DNA from: Rhodospirillales bacterium
GTDB lineage: Bacteria > Pseudomonadota > Alphaproteobacteria > Rhodospirillales > JAPHRK01
Reading direction: 5' to 3'
DNA length: 64,000 nucleotides
Assembly (NCBI GenBank): GCA_026196105.1
Contig: JAPHRK010000046.1
Span: 28,534 to 92,533 of the forward strand
Shown here: one piece after another, positions 47,038 to 55,741 of the stretch
Layout of the letters: every line of letters starts with the position of its first letter
Numbering within the stretch: position 1 is the first letter of the stretch
Made by a program: the position numbers and the translations under genes
The notes under the pieces: model-generated
Told to the model about the DNA's origin: nothing
Seen by the model: the letters and a program-made list of their open reading frames with translations, nothing else
Database searches by the model: none

Positions 47038-48342
47038 ATGTCTGTAAATAATCAAAAGAATGATATGCTAGCATTACTTAAAGATGCTGGGATTGCAGGT
47101 TTAATTGCCGCAGCCCTTGCTTTGCCTCTTGCTGGTTTTAAAACTTTCGATGTCAATGGAACACTGACGGCTGAACCTCGTTTCCATTGGGTTTTGGTTG
47201 CAGCGATTGTGACATTTGTTGGACGTTTTACCATTTCCATTGGTCAGCGCACTTTCTTCAGCAGCTTTAGTAAAGCTGCCGGAAGTAGTGCAGGGTCTAT
47301 AGGTGCCTTTATTAAGAAGAACCAAACAACATTGGCCATTCTTCTTCTTACAGCAGCTATCATCTTTCCGTTTTCTCCTATGGCAAACCGTCATTCACTA
47401 GATTTAGCCGTCTATGTCCTCATCTACGTAATGCTTGGGTGGGGTTTGAATATCGTGGTTGGCCTTGCCGGTCTGCTTGACCTAGGATATGTGGCCTTCT
47501 ACGCGGTTGGTGCTTATTCATATGCATTGCTTGCAACAAATTTTGATCTTTCTTTCTGGATCTGCCTGCCCATGGCAGGGATATTTGCTGCAAGCTTTGG
47601 TGTCATTCTTGGCTTCCCGGTTTTACGACTTCGAGGGGATTATCTTGCAATCGTGACTCTTGGTTTTGGTGAGATTATCCGCGTTGTTCTCTTGAACTGG
47701 TACAGCTTGACAGGTGGTCCTGACGGTATTTCATCTATTCCAAAGCCAACATTTTTCGGCATGGCTGTTTTCTCGCGTAATGCACAAGATGGTTTGCCGC
47801 CTTTCCATGAATTGATGAATATCGAATATTCAACACTGAACAAATTCATTTTCTATTACTTCCTAATCCTGATTTTGGCCCTTGTGACAAACTTTTTCAC
47901 ATTACGTATCCGCAAACTGCCTGTTGGTCGTGCGTGGGAAGCATTGCGTGAGGATGAGATAGCTTGCCGCTCCCTGGGGATTAATCCCACGAATACAAAA
48001 CTGACGGCATTTGCCATCGGCGCTATGTTTGCTGGGTTTGCTGGATCATTTTTTGCGACACGGCAAGGCTTTATTAGCCCGGAAAGTTTCACCTTTATCG
48101 AGTCGGCCATTATTTTAGCGATTGTGGTTCTTGGCGGCATGGGAAGTCAGGTTGGTGTCGTCATTGCCGCGATTGTCCTGGTTCTTGGTCCCGAGCTTAT
48201 TCGCGAACTCCAAGAGTTTAGGATGCTAGCATTTGGTGGAGCGATGGTTCTGATCATGGTTTGGCGTCCTAGAGGGTTGCTCGCCTTTAGGGAGCCGACA
48301 TTAAAGCTCGACGGACAAGATAAAAAGGGAGACGGCACATGA
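47038..48342 (+). CDS. livM: Branched-chain amino acid ABC transporter permease LivM
   Basis: The 434-residue protein is longer than minimal LivM. It has an N-terminal extension of about 120 residues with two or three extra helices, as in many alphaproteobacteria, then the LivM core: LGWGLNIVVGLAGLLDLGYVAFYAVGAY, LRLRGDYLAIVTLGFGEIIR and GRAWEALREDEIACRSLGIN. It pairs with LivH to form the channel. The livG start overlaps its stop by four bases. Confidence 0.96.
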   Translation: MSVNNQKNDMLALLKDAGIAGLIAAALALPLAGFKTFDVNGTLTAEPRFHWVLVAAIVTFVGRFTISIGQRTFFSSFSKAAGSSAGSIGAFIKKNQTTLAILLLTAAIIFPFSPMANRHSLDLAVYVLIYVMLGWGLNIVVGLAGLLDLGYVAFYAVGAYSYALLATNFDLSFWICLPMAGIFAASFGVILGFPVLRLRGDYLAIVTLGFGEIIRVVLLNWYSLTGGPDGISSIPKPTFFGMAVFSRNAQDGLPPFHELMNIEYSTLNKFIFYYFLILILALVTNFFTLRIRKLPVGRAWEALREDEIACRSLGINPTNTKLTAFAIGAMFAGFAGSFFATRQGFISPESFTFIESAIILAIVVLGGMGSQVGVVIAAIVLVLGPELIRELQEFRMLAFGGAMVLIMVWRPRGLLAFREPTLKLDGQDKKGDGT

Positions 48343-49193
48343 CCCTCCTTGACGTTGAACACCTCACCATGCGCTTTGGTGGTCTCGTTGCTATCGATGA
48401 CCTCTCTTTTGCTGCTGCTGAAAAAGAAGTGACTGCAATTATAGGACCTAACGGTGCCGGTAAAACTACAGTTTTCAACTGCTTAACCGGCTTTTATAAG
48501 CCAACTGTGGGACGAGTTACGCTTAATCATCCCACTGGACCTATGTACTTGGAGCGAATGGAAGGGTTTCGCATTCCGCAAAAAGGCGGTGTTGCTAGGA
48601 CTTTCCAAAATATTCGTCTTTTTTCGCAAATGACCGTGCTGGAAAATCTGATCGTTGCTCAACATAATGTCTTGATGAAGGCCTCTGGCATGAGTATTGG
48701 CGGTTTACTGGGCTTACCAAGTTACCGCAATGCGGAAAAAGAAGCGGTTGAGTTGGCTAAGTACTGGCTTGATAAGGTCAACTTAACGGACCGGGCCGAC
48801 TGGGATGCGGGGAATCTGCCTTACGGTGCGCAACGCCGTTTGGAAATTGCCCGCGCCATGTGTATCGAACCTATTTTGTTGTGTCTTGACGAACCTGCGG
48901 CGGGTTTGAACCCGCGAGAGTCCGCTCAACTTAACGAACTACTTCTTAATATTAGAGATAAACATAATATCGGGATTCTTTTAATTGAGCACGACATGAG
49001 CGTGGTTATGGGAATCTCTGATCATATTGTGGTGTTGGATTACGGCCGTAAAATTTCCGATGGAACACCAGAACATGTCAGAAACGACCCAGTTGTTATT
49101 CGTGCATATCTTGGTGAAGAAGAAGATGAAGAACTTCCGCCTGAAGTGGCACAAGATTTCCCTGAGTCGGTACAAAAAGGGAAGGGCGCTTGA
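48339..49193 (+). CDS. livG: Branched-chain amino acid ABC transporter ATP-binding protein LivG
   Basis: The 284-residue ATPase has Walker A GPNGAGKTT, the LivG-specific RTFQNIRLF Q-loop, a signature region YGAQRRLEIARAM, Walker B LLCLDEPAAGLNP and a switch His (LLIEHDMSVV). A Glu-rich tail follows (GEEEDEELPPEV). It overlaps livM and livF by four bases each, so all are coupled. It energises transport together with LivF. Confidence 0.96.
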   Translation: MTLLDVEHLTMRFGGLVAIDDLSFAAAEKEVTAIIGPNGAGKTTVFNCLTGFYKPTVGRVTLNHPTGPMYLERMEGFRIPQKGGVARTFQNIRLFSQMTVLENLIVAQHNVLMKASGMSIGGLLGLPSYRNAEKEAVELAKYWLDKVNLTDRADWDAGNLPYGAQRRLEIARAMCIEPILLCLDEPAAGLNPRESAQLNELLLNIRDKHNIGILLIEHDMSVVMGISDHIVVLDYGRKISDGTPEHVRNDPVVIRAYLGEEEDEELPPEVAQDFPESVQKGKGA

Positions 49194-49903
49194 GTATGCT
49201 TAAATTTGATGGCGTTCATACCCACTATGGCAATATCGAAGCCCTTAAGGGCATTGATATCAAAATCAATCAAGGGGAAATCGTAACGCTTATCGGTGCT
49301 AACGGTGCTGGCAAGACAACAACCTTGATGACTCTTATGGGAATTCCCCAAGCTTCAAAAGGGACTGTGACTTTTGAAGGAGAAGATATTACTCATAAGG
49401 CAACCGATAAAATTGTTTCCAACGGTATTGCGGTTTCGCCTGAAGGACGCCGTATTTTCCCTAGAATGACGGTTTATGAAAACCTTCAGATGGGTGCGAT
49501 TACGACGAAGCCCGAATATTTTGATGCAGACCTGAAAAAAGTACTTGGTCTATTCCCTCGTCTAGAAGAACGTATTGACCAGCGCGGCGGAACTTTATCA
49601 GGCGGGGAACAGCAAATGCTCGCAATTGGACGTGCTCTGATGGCTCGTCCTCGTTTGCTTCTTATGGATGAACCTTCACTTGGTCTGGCACCGCTTGTTG
49701 TGCGCCAAATTTTTGAAATTATCAAAGAAATCAACGAACAGGGCATGACTGTATTCCTTGTTGAGCAAAATGCATTTCACGCTTTAAAACTGGCCCATCG
49801 CGGCTATGTTCTGGTAAATGGCGAAGTCACCATGTCCGGGACTGGTGAAGAATTATTAGCAAGTTCAGAAGTACGCGCTGCGTACCTTGAAGGCGGGCAT
49901 TAA
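49190..49903 (+). CDS. livF: Branched-chain amino acid ABC transporter ATP-binding protein LivF
   Basis: The 237-residue ATPase has Walker A GANGAGKTT, VSPEGRRIFPRMTVYENL (a LivF hallmark), the signature LSGGEQQMLAIGRALM, Walker B LLLMDEPSLGLAP, and a switch His replaced in the usual LivF manner by VEQNAFHAL. It overlaps livG by four bases. The start could be the ATG at 49190 or the next Met at 49196. Confidence 0.96.
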   Translation: MSMLKFDGVHTHYGNIEALKGIDIKINQGEIVTLIGANGAGKTTTLMTLMGIPQASKGTVTFEGEDITHKATDKIVSNGIAVSPEGRRIFPRMTVYENLQMGAITTKPEYFDADLKKVLGLFPRLEERIDQRGGTLSGGEQQMLAIGRALMARPRLLLMDEPSLGLAPLVVRQIFEIIKEINEQGMTVFLVEQNAFHALKLAHRGYVLVNGEVTMSGTGEELLASSEVRAAYLEGGH

Positions 49904-49919
49904 GAGGAAGAATAATAAA

Positions 49920-50261
49920 ATGGAATCTATTTTAGGAACTTCAATTGGTGTCTTCATCGCCCTGACTGTCATGATTGCGGGCTTTTGTGCCTATATGACA
50001 GGGCATGCACTTGCTTCAACATGGCGTCCTATGTGGCAACTTGTCCCATATATGTTGCTGTTGGGCTTTGCCGATCGTTTTTTAAGTTTTGCCCTTTTTG
50101 AAGGGCACTTGCTTTCTCTACCTGCCTATTTCATTGATACTGCAGTTTTATTGGTTATTGGCACGTTATCTTATATGGCAACACGTGCCTATAAAATGGT
50201 ATCGCAATATCCATGGCAGTATGAACGTGCTGGTCTTATTGGCTGGAGAGAAATAAGCTAA
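49920..50261 (+). CDS. Small membrane protein of the liv operon (DUF6867-like)
   Basis: The ATG at 49920 follows GAGGAAG; a frame to 49887 would overlap livF. The 113-residue protein has three hydrophobic helices (about 6-28, 38-55, 64-88) and a conserved-looking WRPMWQLVPYMLLLGFADRFL segment, and ends YPWQYERAGLIGWREIS. I recall the same small protein beside liv genes in other alphaproteobacteria under DUF6867. It may assist the permease; the function is not known. Confidence 0.8.
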   Translation: MESILGTSIGVFIALTVMIAGFCAYMTGHALASTWRPMWQLVPYMLLLGFADRFLSFALFEGHLLSLPAYFIDTAVLLVIGTLSYMATRAYKMVSQYPWQYERAGLIGWREIS

Positions 50262-50321
50262 TAAAAAGATGAATTCTTTCTTGCAGTTAAATAAGAGAGA
50301 GATCATAGTTTCGTCTGTTGT

Positions 50322-50371
50322 ATCATAAAATACATAATAAGTTTATGATGGCAGGTTCGCTTAAACCCGCC
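50322..50371 (+). promoter_or_regulatory. Two hairpins in the livK leader
   Basis: The first is a perfect 8-bp inverted repeat, ATCATAAA/TTTATGAT (50322-50329 with 50342-50349). The second is GGCAGGTT/AACCCGCC (50350-50357 with 50364-50371) with one mismatch. They precede the livK ribosome binding site (GGGAG) and may stabilise its mRNA or bind a regulator. Confidence 0.55.
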
Positions 50372-50394
50372 TAATACTAGGGAGAATCTTAAAT

Positions 50395-51498
50395 ATGGCT
50401 AAAACTTTTAAAACATCTTTGTTCGCAGCGGCTGCGGGCCTCATTCTATCAACTGGTGTCGCACAAGCTGACGTAAAAATCGCTATTGCAGGTCCATTTA
50501 CTGGCCAATTGGCTTCATTTGGTGAGCAACTAAAACGTGGCGCAGAGATGGCTGTTAGAGACCTGAACGCCAAAGGTGGCGTCAATGGTAAAAAAATTCA
50601 ATTGGTATACGGCGATGACCAATGTGATCCTAAACAAGCAGTATCTGTTGCAAACAACCTTGTAAACCAAGGCGTTGTGTTCGTTGCTGGTCACTTCTGT
50701 TCATCAAGCTCTATTCCAGCTTCAGATGTGTATAATGAAGAAGGCATTCCAATGATAACGCCTGCTTCAACAAATCCTACACTAACAGAAAAAGGATATG
50801 ACCGCGTATACCGTGTTTGTGGCCGTGATGACCAACAAGGCTCTGTAGCTGGTGCTTATGTTGCTAAAGCTCATGCTTCTGACAATGTAGCGATCATCCA
50901 CGATAAGACTGCCTATGGTAAAGGCCTTGCAGATGAGATGAAAAAAGCGCTTAACGCTGCAGGCAAAAAAGAAATGATTTACGAGCCAATCACTGCAGGT
51001 GAGAAAGATTACTCTGCTTTGATTTCTAAACTTAAAAAAGCTAAAATCTCTGTTGTTTACTTGGGCGGCTACCACCCTGAAGGCGGCCTGATCGTTCGCC
51101 AAGCTAAAGAACAAGGTTTAAAAATCCAACTGATCTCTGGTGATGCATTGAACAGCCTTGAGTTTGGTTCAATTGCTGGTCCTGCTGGTGATGGAACAAT
51201 CTTCACATTTGGCCCAGAGCCACGTAACTTCCCAGAAGCACAAGCTGTTGTGAAATCTTTCAAAGATGGCGGTTACGATCCTGAAGGTTACACGCTTTAC
51301 ACATACGCAACTCTTCAGGCTTGGGCACAAGCTGCAACTGAGGCGAAAACAAATGACATGGACGCTGTTGCGAAACAACTCCATAATACACGCTTCAATA
51401 CCGTAATTGGCCAATTCTCTTTCAATGAGAAAGGTGACACTGATGGCCGTGCATATGTTTGGTACGAGTGGAAAGACGGAAACTACGCTGAAAGATAA
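50395..51498 (+). CDS. livK: Branched-chain amino acid ABC transporter substrate-binding protein
   Basis: The 367-residue protein has a Sec signal peptide (residues 1-24, ending AQA). The periplasmic binding fold has VKIAIAGPFTGQLASFGEQLKRGAEMAV, VYGDDQCDPKQAVSVANNLV, HFCSSSSIPASDVYNEEGIPMITPAST and YTYATLQAWAQA. It binds branched-chain or related amino acids for LivHMGF. Two cysteines (GDDQCD and HFCSS) could form a disulfide, as in LIV-binding proteins. A strong terminator follows. Its own leader hairpins suggest higher expression than the permeases. Confidence 0.96.
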   Translation: MAKTFKTSLFAAAAGLILSTGVAQADVKIAIAGPFTGQLASFGEQLKRGAEMAVRDLNAKGGVNGKKIQLVYGDDQCDPKQAVSVANNLVNQGVVFVAGHFCSSSSIPASDVYNEEGIPMITPASTNPTLTEKGYDRVYRVCGRDDQQGSVAGAYVAKAHASDNVAIIHDKTAYGKGLADEMKKALNAAGKKEMIYEPITAGEKDYSALISKLKKAKISVVYLGGYHPEGGLIVRQAKEQGLKIQLISGDALNSLEFGSIAGPAGDGTIFTFGPEPRNFPEAQAVVKSFKDGGYDPEGYTLYTYATLQAWAQAATEAKTNDMDAVAKQLHNTRFNTVIGQFSFNEKGDTDGRAYVWYEWKDGNYAER

Positions 51499-51520
51499 TT
51501 CTTTCTTTGTAAGTTAAAAT

Positions 51521-51560
51521 AAAAAAGCCCGGCGAATAAATCGTCGGGCTTTTTTATTTT
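51521..51560. terminator. Bidirectional terminator between livK and mucR
   Basis: AAAAAGCCCGGCGA pairs with TCGTCGGGCTTTTTT around a 5-nt loop with one wobble. A-runs and T-runs on both sides serve the two convergent genes. Confidence 0.92.
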
Positions 51561-51575
51561 AACTAAATGGAAAAA

Positions 51576-51989
51576 CTATTTTTTGCCTAGACCAATCTTT
51601 TTGGCAAACTCCGAACGCTGCTTAGCATAATTTGGCGCAACCATCGGGTAATCTGAAGGCAAACCCCATTTTGCTCTGTATTCGTCAGGTGACAGCCCAT
51701 ATGTCGTCCTTAGGTGACGTTTAAGCATTTTAAGAAGTTTTCCATCTTCCAGACAAACAATATAGTCAGGAGTAATAGAGCGTCGAATTGAAACAGCTGG
51801 TTTTTGTTTAGTTTCAGAGCCAATACTACGGCCCTGTTCAATTTCGACTATAGCAGAATAAGCTGTTTTAATTGTTTCCGATACTTGAGAAGTAGAAACT
51901 TCATTACGGCTTAAGTAAGCCGAAGCGATATCAACTGCCATACGCAGCATTTCATCACTTGATACACCTGTATCAGTTTCATCTGTCAT
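51576..51989 (-). CDS. MucR/Ros family transcriptional regulator
   Basis: The 137-residue protein has a helical oligomerisation region (about 5-40) and the C-terminal Ros/MucR zinc-finger domain: VCLEDGKLLKMLKRHL, then YGLSPDEYRAKWGLPSDYPMVAP. As in several Ros/MucR proteins, the first cysteine is kept while the second zinc position differs. MucR proteins bind AT-rich DNA in an H-NS-like way and control motility, exopolysaccharide and cell cycle genes. The very AT-rich region upstream of this gene is a natural autoregulatory target. Confidence 0.93.
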   Translation of the reverse strand: MTDETDTGVSSDEMLRMAVDIASAYLSRNEVSTSQVSETIKTAYSAIVEIEQGRSIGSETKQKPAVSIRRSITPDYIVCLEDGKLLKMLKRHLRTTYGLSPDEYRAKWGLPSDYPMVAPNYAKQRSEFAKKIGLGKK

Positions 51990-52038
51990 GAAATAATAAA
52001 CCCAATATTACTTTTTAAAGTGAACGTTCCCCATATTT

Positions 52039-52069
52039 AATATAGGCCACGCAATATTAAATTTGTCAA
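52039..52069 (-). promoter_or_regulatory. Candidate promoter for mucR
   Basis: On the minus strand a perfect TTGACA (52064-52069) is followed by CTATAT/TATATT (52039-52045) at 18-19 bp. An 11-bp palindrome, GCAATTATTGC, lies just upstream at 52072-52082. Confidence 0.5.
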
Positions 52070-52291
52070 CGGCAATTATTGCACATCTATAGTATATTAT
52101 TATTTATATTTATTAGAAATATAAGTTACGAGAAAATTATAAGAAATATTATTACTTATATAAGTACAGATGAAAACTTCAATTGTAATTATATTACCGT
52201 AAATGTATTTAGACATAAAGAGGATGATAGTAAACATGATATGAAGGCATCCCTTGGGTGAAATGTTTTTTGCTCTAGGTCTAGTGCTGCC

Positions 52292-52321
52292 TTGGCAACT
52301 GAAATCGAGATATGGTATCTA
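52292..52321 (+). promoter_or_regulatory. Candidate promoter for rpiB-glyA-nrdR-rib operon
   Basis: TTGGCA at 52292-52297 and TATCTA at 52316-52321 are 18 bp apart, 36 bp before the chosen rpiB start. Confidence 0.4.
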
Positions 52322-52356
52322 ATCACACGAATTTTTCTTTAAGCGGAGATGTGGGT

Positions 52357-52794
52357 ATGCCCTCTGAGAAAATTGCTATTGCTTGTGATCATGCAGGCTA
52401 TGAATTAAAGGCTCAATTGGTCGAGGATTTAGAGGGTTGGGGATATGAAATTCTTGACTTAGGAACCAAGAATGGAACCGATTCAGTAGACTACCCTGAT
52501 TTTGCAGATGCCATTGCAAAAGCTATAACAGAGAAGGATGTCCAAAGAGGTGTTCTTGTTTGTGGTTCGGGGATTGGGATTAGTATTGCAGCCAACAGGC
52601 ATAAGGCTGTTCGTGCCGCTTTAGTGGGTGATGTTTTGGCGGCACAAATGAGCCGACTACACAATGATGCCAACGTGGTTGTCTTTGGTGGACGGATGAT
52701 TGGTCCAACTCAAGCTCAGGAATGTTTAAAAATTTTTCTAAATACAGAATTTGAAGGTGGCCGTCATCAGCGTCGTGTCACCAAAATGTCTTAA
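52357..52794 (+). CDS. rpiB: Ribose-5-phosphate isomerase B
   Basis: The ATG at 52357 (MPSEKIAIACDHAGYELK) follows GGAGA by eight bases; the longer frame from 52312 is not conserved-looking. The 145-residue protein has CDHAGYELK, the TDSVDYPDFA loop, the active-site Cys in GVLVCGSGIGISIAANR, and a C-terminal GGRHQRRVTKM. It interconverts ribose 5-phosphate and ribulose 5-phosphate. Ribulose 5-phosphate feeds riboflavin synthesis, whose genes lie downstream, and glyA follows 43 bp later. Confidence 0.96.
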   Translation: MPSEKIAIACDHAGYELKAQLVEDLEGWGYEILDLGTKNGTDSVDYPDFADAIAKAITEKDVQRGVLVCGSGIGISIAANRHKAVRAALVGDVLAAQMSRLHNDANVVVFGGRMIGPTQAQECLKIFLNTEFEGGRHQRRVTKMS

Positions 52795-52837
52795 TCAGGG
52801 TCTATTGCCCTTTTCCTTTATAGAGAGGATTTAATAT

Positions 52838-54136
52838 ATGTCTTATGCACCTCCTGCTTCATTGGAGAGATATTTCGGCACCTCGGTAGCCGAGAGCGAT
52901 CCTGAACTGACCAAAGCCCTTACCAACGAGCTTTCACGTCAAAAAGATGAAATTGAGTTAATTGCATCAGAAAACATCGTTTCAAAAGCTGTTTTAGAGG
53001 CTCAAGGCTCTGTCCTGACCAACAAATATGCAGAAGGTTATTCAGGACGCCGTTACTATGGCGGCTGTAAGCATGTGGATATAGCTGAAAATTTAGCAAT
53101 TGAACGGGCCAAGAAGATTTTTAATTGTGAATTCGTCAATGTACAGCCCCATTCAGGCGCTCAAGCAAATGGAGCCGTCTTTCAAGCGCTGATTAAACCC
53201 GGTGATACCATCATGGGTATGTCTTTGGCTGCTGGTGGTCATTTGACACATGGTGCACCTCCTGCGCAGTCAGGTAAGTGGTTTAATGCAGTGCAATATG
53301 GTGTTCGTCGTCAAGATGCTCGAGTTGATTTTGAAGAAGTCGAGAAATTGGCCGTTGAAAACAATCCAAAAATTATCATTGCTGGTGGTTCTGCTTATCC
53401 ACGGCAACTTGATTTCGCCAAGTTCAGAGAGATTGCCGATAAGGTTGGGGCTCTGTTAATGGTTGATATGGCTCACTTTGCTGGCCTTGTCGCTGCTGGT
53501 GTGCACCCAAGCCCCTTAGAGCACGCGCATGTCGTCACCACCACGACCCATAAAACATTACGTGGTCCACGTGGCGGTATGATCTTGAGCAATGATACTG
53601 ATCTGGGTAAAAAAATTAACTCAGCTGTTTTCCCAGGCTTACAAGGTGGGCCTTTGATGCATGTGATTGCTGCTAAGGCTGTTGCCTTTGGTGAAGCCTT
53701 GCAACCTGAGTTCAAAGCTTACGGTAAAGCCGTTGTTGAAAATGCTAAAGTACTTGCAGAAACCCTCTCAGCTCGTGGCTGTGATATTGTTTCTGGTGGT
53801 ACTGACACTCATGTTCTTTTGGTTGATTTACGCCCCAAAGGTTTGACGGGGAATATTACCGAACAAAGCTTGGAGAGAGCCGGAATGACCTGTAATAAAA
53901 ACGGCATTCCTTTTGATCCTGAGAAACCCATGGTAACATCAGGTGTTCGACTTGGTTCTCCTGTGGGAACAACTCGTGGATTTGGGGTCGATGAGTTTAA
54001 ACAAATCGGGGAAATGATTAGCGATGTCCTTGATGGGCTTGCTGCTAATCCTGATGATAATTCTGCAGCAGAAAAGGAAGCATATGCCAAAGTTCACGAA
54101 CTTTGTGCTCGTTTCCCGGTCTATCAAAATTTGTAA
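52838..54136 (+). CDS. glyA: Serine hydroxymethyltransferase
   Basis: The 432-residue PLP enzyme has [36 protein letters not shown], the PLP lysine in [20 protein letters not shown], and [17 protein letters not shown]. It converts serine to glycine with transfer of a one-carbon unit to tetrahydrofolate. GAGAGGA lies upstream of the ATG. No glycine riboswitch was seen in the short gap after rpiB. nrdR follows 18 bp downstream, a common order. Confidence 0.98.
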   Translation: MSYAPPASLERYFGTSVAESDPELTKALTNELSRQKDEIELIASENIVSKAVLEAQGSVLTNKYAEGYSGRRYYGGCKHVDIAENLAIERAKKIFNCEFVNVQPHSGAQANGAVFQALIKPGDTIMGMSLAAGGHLTHGAPPAQSGKWFNAVQYGVRRQDARVDFEEVEKLAVENNPKIIIAGGSAYPRQLDFAKFREIADKVGALLMVDMAHFAGLVAAGVHPSPLEHAHVVTTTTHKTLRGPRGGMILSNDTDLGKKINSAVFPGLQGGPLMHVIAAKAVAFGEALQPEFKAYGKAVVENAKVLAETLSARGCDIVSGGTDTHVLLVDLRPKGLTGNITEQSLERAGMTCNKNGIPFDPEKPMVTSGVRLGSPVGTTRGFGVDEFKQIGEMISDVLDGLAANPDDNSAAEKEAYAKVHELCARFPVYQNL

Positions 54137-54154
54137 TATGAAGGGGGAGCGGCA

Positions 54155-54610
54155 ATGCGTTGTCCGTTTTGCGGCCAGAGCGATACTCAAGTAAAGGATT
54201 CACGTCCGACAGAAGAAAACGCGGCGATACGTCGTCGTCGTTTTTGTCCTGGATGTGGTTCAAGGTTTACGACTTTCGAACGGGTTCAGCTTCGTGAACT
54301 TACAGTGGTTAAAAAAGACGGTCGTAAAACTGTCTTTGACCGAGATAAAGTCGCTAAAGCTCTTCAAGTTGCTCTTAGAAAACGACCCGTTGAACAAGAC
54401 AAGATTGAGCGAGTTGTAAATGGTCTTCAACGTCGTTTAGAAAGCCTTGGAGAAACTGAGGTGCCTTCTAAAGTCATTGGTGAAATGATCATGGAAGCCC
54501 TCATGGAAATCGACAAGGTCGCCTATGTGCGCTTTGCTTCAGTTTATAAAAATTTCCGTGAAGCTAAGGATTTCGAGGACTTTGTTGGTTCTTTGGATCC
54601 TATAGAGTAA
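54155..54610 (+). CDS. nrdR: Transcriptional repressor NrdR
   Basis: The 151-residue protein has the N-terminal zinc ribbon [18 protein letters not shown]...[18 protein letters not shown] and the ATP-cone domain ([31 protein letters not shown]). NrdR senses ATP/dATP and represses ribonucleotide reductase genes. It is encoded between glyA and ribD in the same transcriptional direction, the usual alphaproteobacterial context. Confidence 0.98.
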   Translation: MRCPFCGQSDTQVKDSRPTEENAAIRRRRFCPGCGSRFTTFERVQLRELTVVKKDGRKTVFDRDKVAKALQVALRKRPVEQDKIERVVNGLQRRLESLGETEVPSKVIGEMIMEALMEIDKVAYVRFASVYKNFREAKDFEDFVGSLDPIE

Positions 54611-54621
54611 AGGCTTTATCC

Positions 54622-55740
54622 GTGGAGCCCGCAGGAGAGAGCTATCAAGATACAATGGGTGTCGCCCTTGGTTTAGCCCGCCGGGGACTTGGCAATGTAT
54701 GGCCTAATCCAGCTGTCGGCTGTGTGATTGTCCGTGAGGGTGAAATCGTTGGGCGGGGCTGGACACAGCCCGGCGGACGGCCCCATGCTGAAACCGAGGC
54801 CTTAAAAAGGGCAGGGGAGAAAGCAAAAGGAGCGACAGCCTTTGTCACCCTTGAGCCTTGTGATCATACAGGAAAAACCTCTCCTTGTTCCCAGGCCCTG
54901 ATCGACGCGGGCATCACTAAAATTGTCGTGGCGACCACTGATCCCGACCCGCGAGTATCAGGGAAAGGGATCGACCGCCTTAAAAAAGCTGGAATTGAAG
55001 TCGTTGTTGATGTCTGTAAAGCAGAAGCAGATGCGCTTAATGAAGGTTTTTTTAGACGGATAAAAGATAACCGTCCCCTATTTACCTTAAAGACAGCAAC
55101 GACACTTGATGGGCGTATTGCTACCCATAGCGGAGAAAGCCAGTGGATTACAGGGGCTTCTGCCCGTAAGGTTGGTCATTGGCTCAGGGCAAATCATGAC
55201 GCGATCATGGTTGGATCAGGGACAGCGATTACAGATAATCCTGAACTGACCTGTCGTTTGCCAGGTATGGAAGAGCACTCACCAGTACGCATCTTTTTTG
55301 ATAGTCGTATGCGGCTTCCTTTGACACATAAATTAGTATCTACAGCTCTGAAAACACCAACTTGGATGGTAACCCTTCCTGGCGGAGATCAAACCAGGAA
55401 AGAAGCTTTTCATAATTGTGGTGTTGTGATCATTGAAGTAGAAGCAGATAAAGACGGCTATCCCAACCTGCCATTGGCAGCAAAAGCCTTCGCAGAAAGG
55501 GGCCTGACAAGGGTTTTGGTTGAAGGGGGAAGTCATTTAGCGGCGACTTTATTAGAATATGATCTGATTGATCGGGTCGCTTGGATGAGGGCACCAAAGA
55601 TAATTGGGGGGGATGGAATACCTGCCTTGACTGGCTTTGGGGTTGATAAGTTGTTACAAGCTGCAGAATTCAAACGAACGTCTCTTGGCGAAGCGGGGAT
55701 CGACCAAGTTGAGTTTTATAAAAGGAAAGATAAAGAGTAA
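54622..55740 (+). CDS. ribD: Bifunctional riboflavin deaminase/reductase RibD
   Basis: The 372-residue protein starts at a GTG 11 bp after nrdR. The deaminase domain (1-145) has RPHAETEALKRAGEKAKGATAFVTLEPCDHTGKTSPC with zinc ligands. The reductase domain (150-372) has LKTATTLDGRIATHSGESQWITG and TRVLVEGGSHLAATLLE. It converts the pyrimidine product of GTP cyclohydrolase II in two steps. The ribE gene starts one base after its stop. Confidence 0.97.
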   Translation: MEPAGESYQDTMGVALGLARRGLGNVWPNPAVGCVIVREGEIVGRGWTQPGGRPHAETEALKRAGEKAKGATAFVTLEPCDHTGKTSPCSQALIDAGITKIVVATTDPDPRVSGKGIDRLKKAGIEVVVDVCKAEADALNEGFFRRIKDNRPLFTLKTATTLDGRIATHSGESQWITGASARKVGHWLRANHDAIMVGSGTAITDNPELTCRLPGMEEHSPVRIFFDSRMRLPLTHKLVSTALKTPTWMVTLPGGDQTRKEAFHNCGVVIIEVEADKDGYPNLPLAAKAFAERGLTRVLVEGGSHLAATLLEYDLIDRVAWMRAPKIIGGDGIPALTGFGVDKLLQAAEFKRTSLGEAGIDQVEFYKRKDKE

Positions 55741-55741
55741 G

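Larger units (their letters stand above)
51990..52356. other. AT-rich mucR-rpiB intergenic region
   Basis: This 367-bp gap contains the mucR promoter at its left, an extremely AT-rich block (about 52070-52215), and a candidate rpiB promoter at its right. A 60-codon frame in the AT block has no ribosome binding site and a biased composition, so I do not call it. Confidence 0.7.

Noticed and set aside
52079..52261. 60-codon frame in the AT-rich mucR-rpiB region
   Set aside because: Composition is dominated by Ile, Asn, Tyr and Lys as expected from AT-rich noncoding DNA, and there is no ribosome binding site.
52795..52837. Glycine riboswitch before glyA
   Set aside because: The gap after rpiB is only 43 bp, too short for an aptamer.
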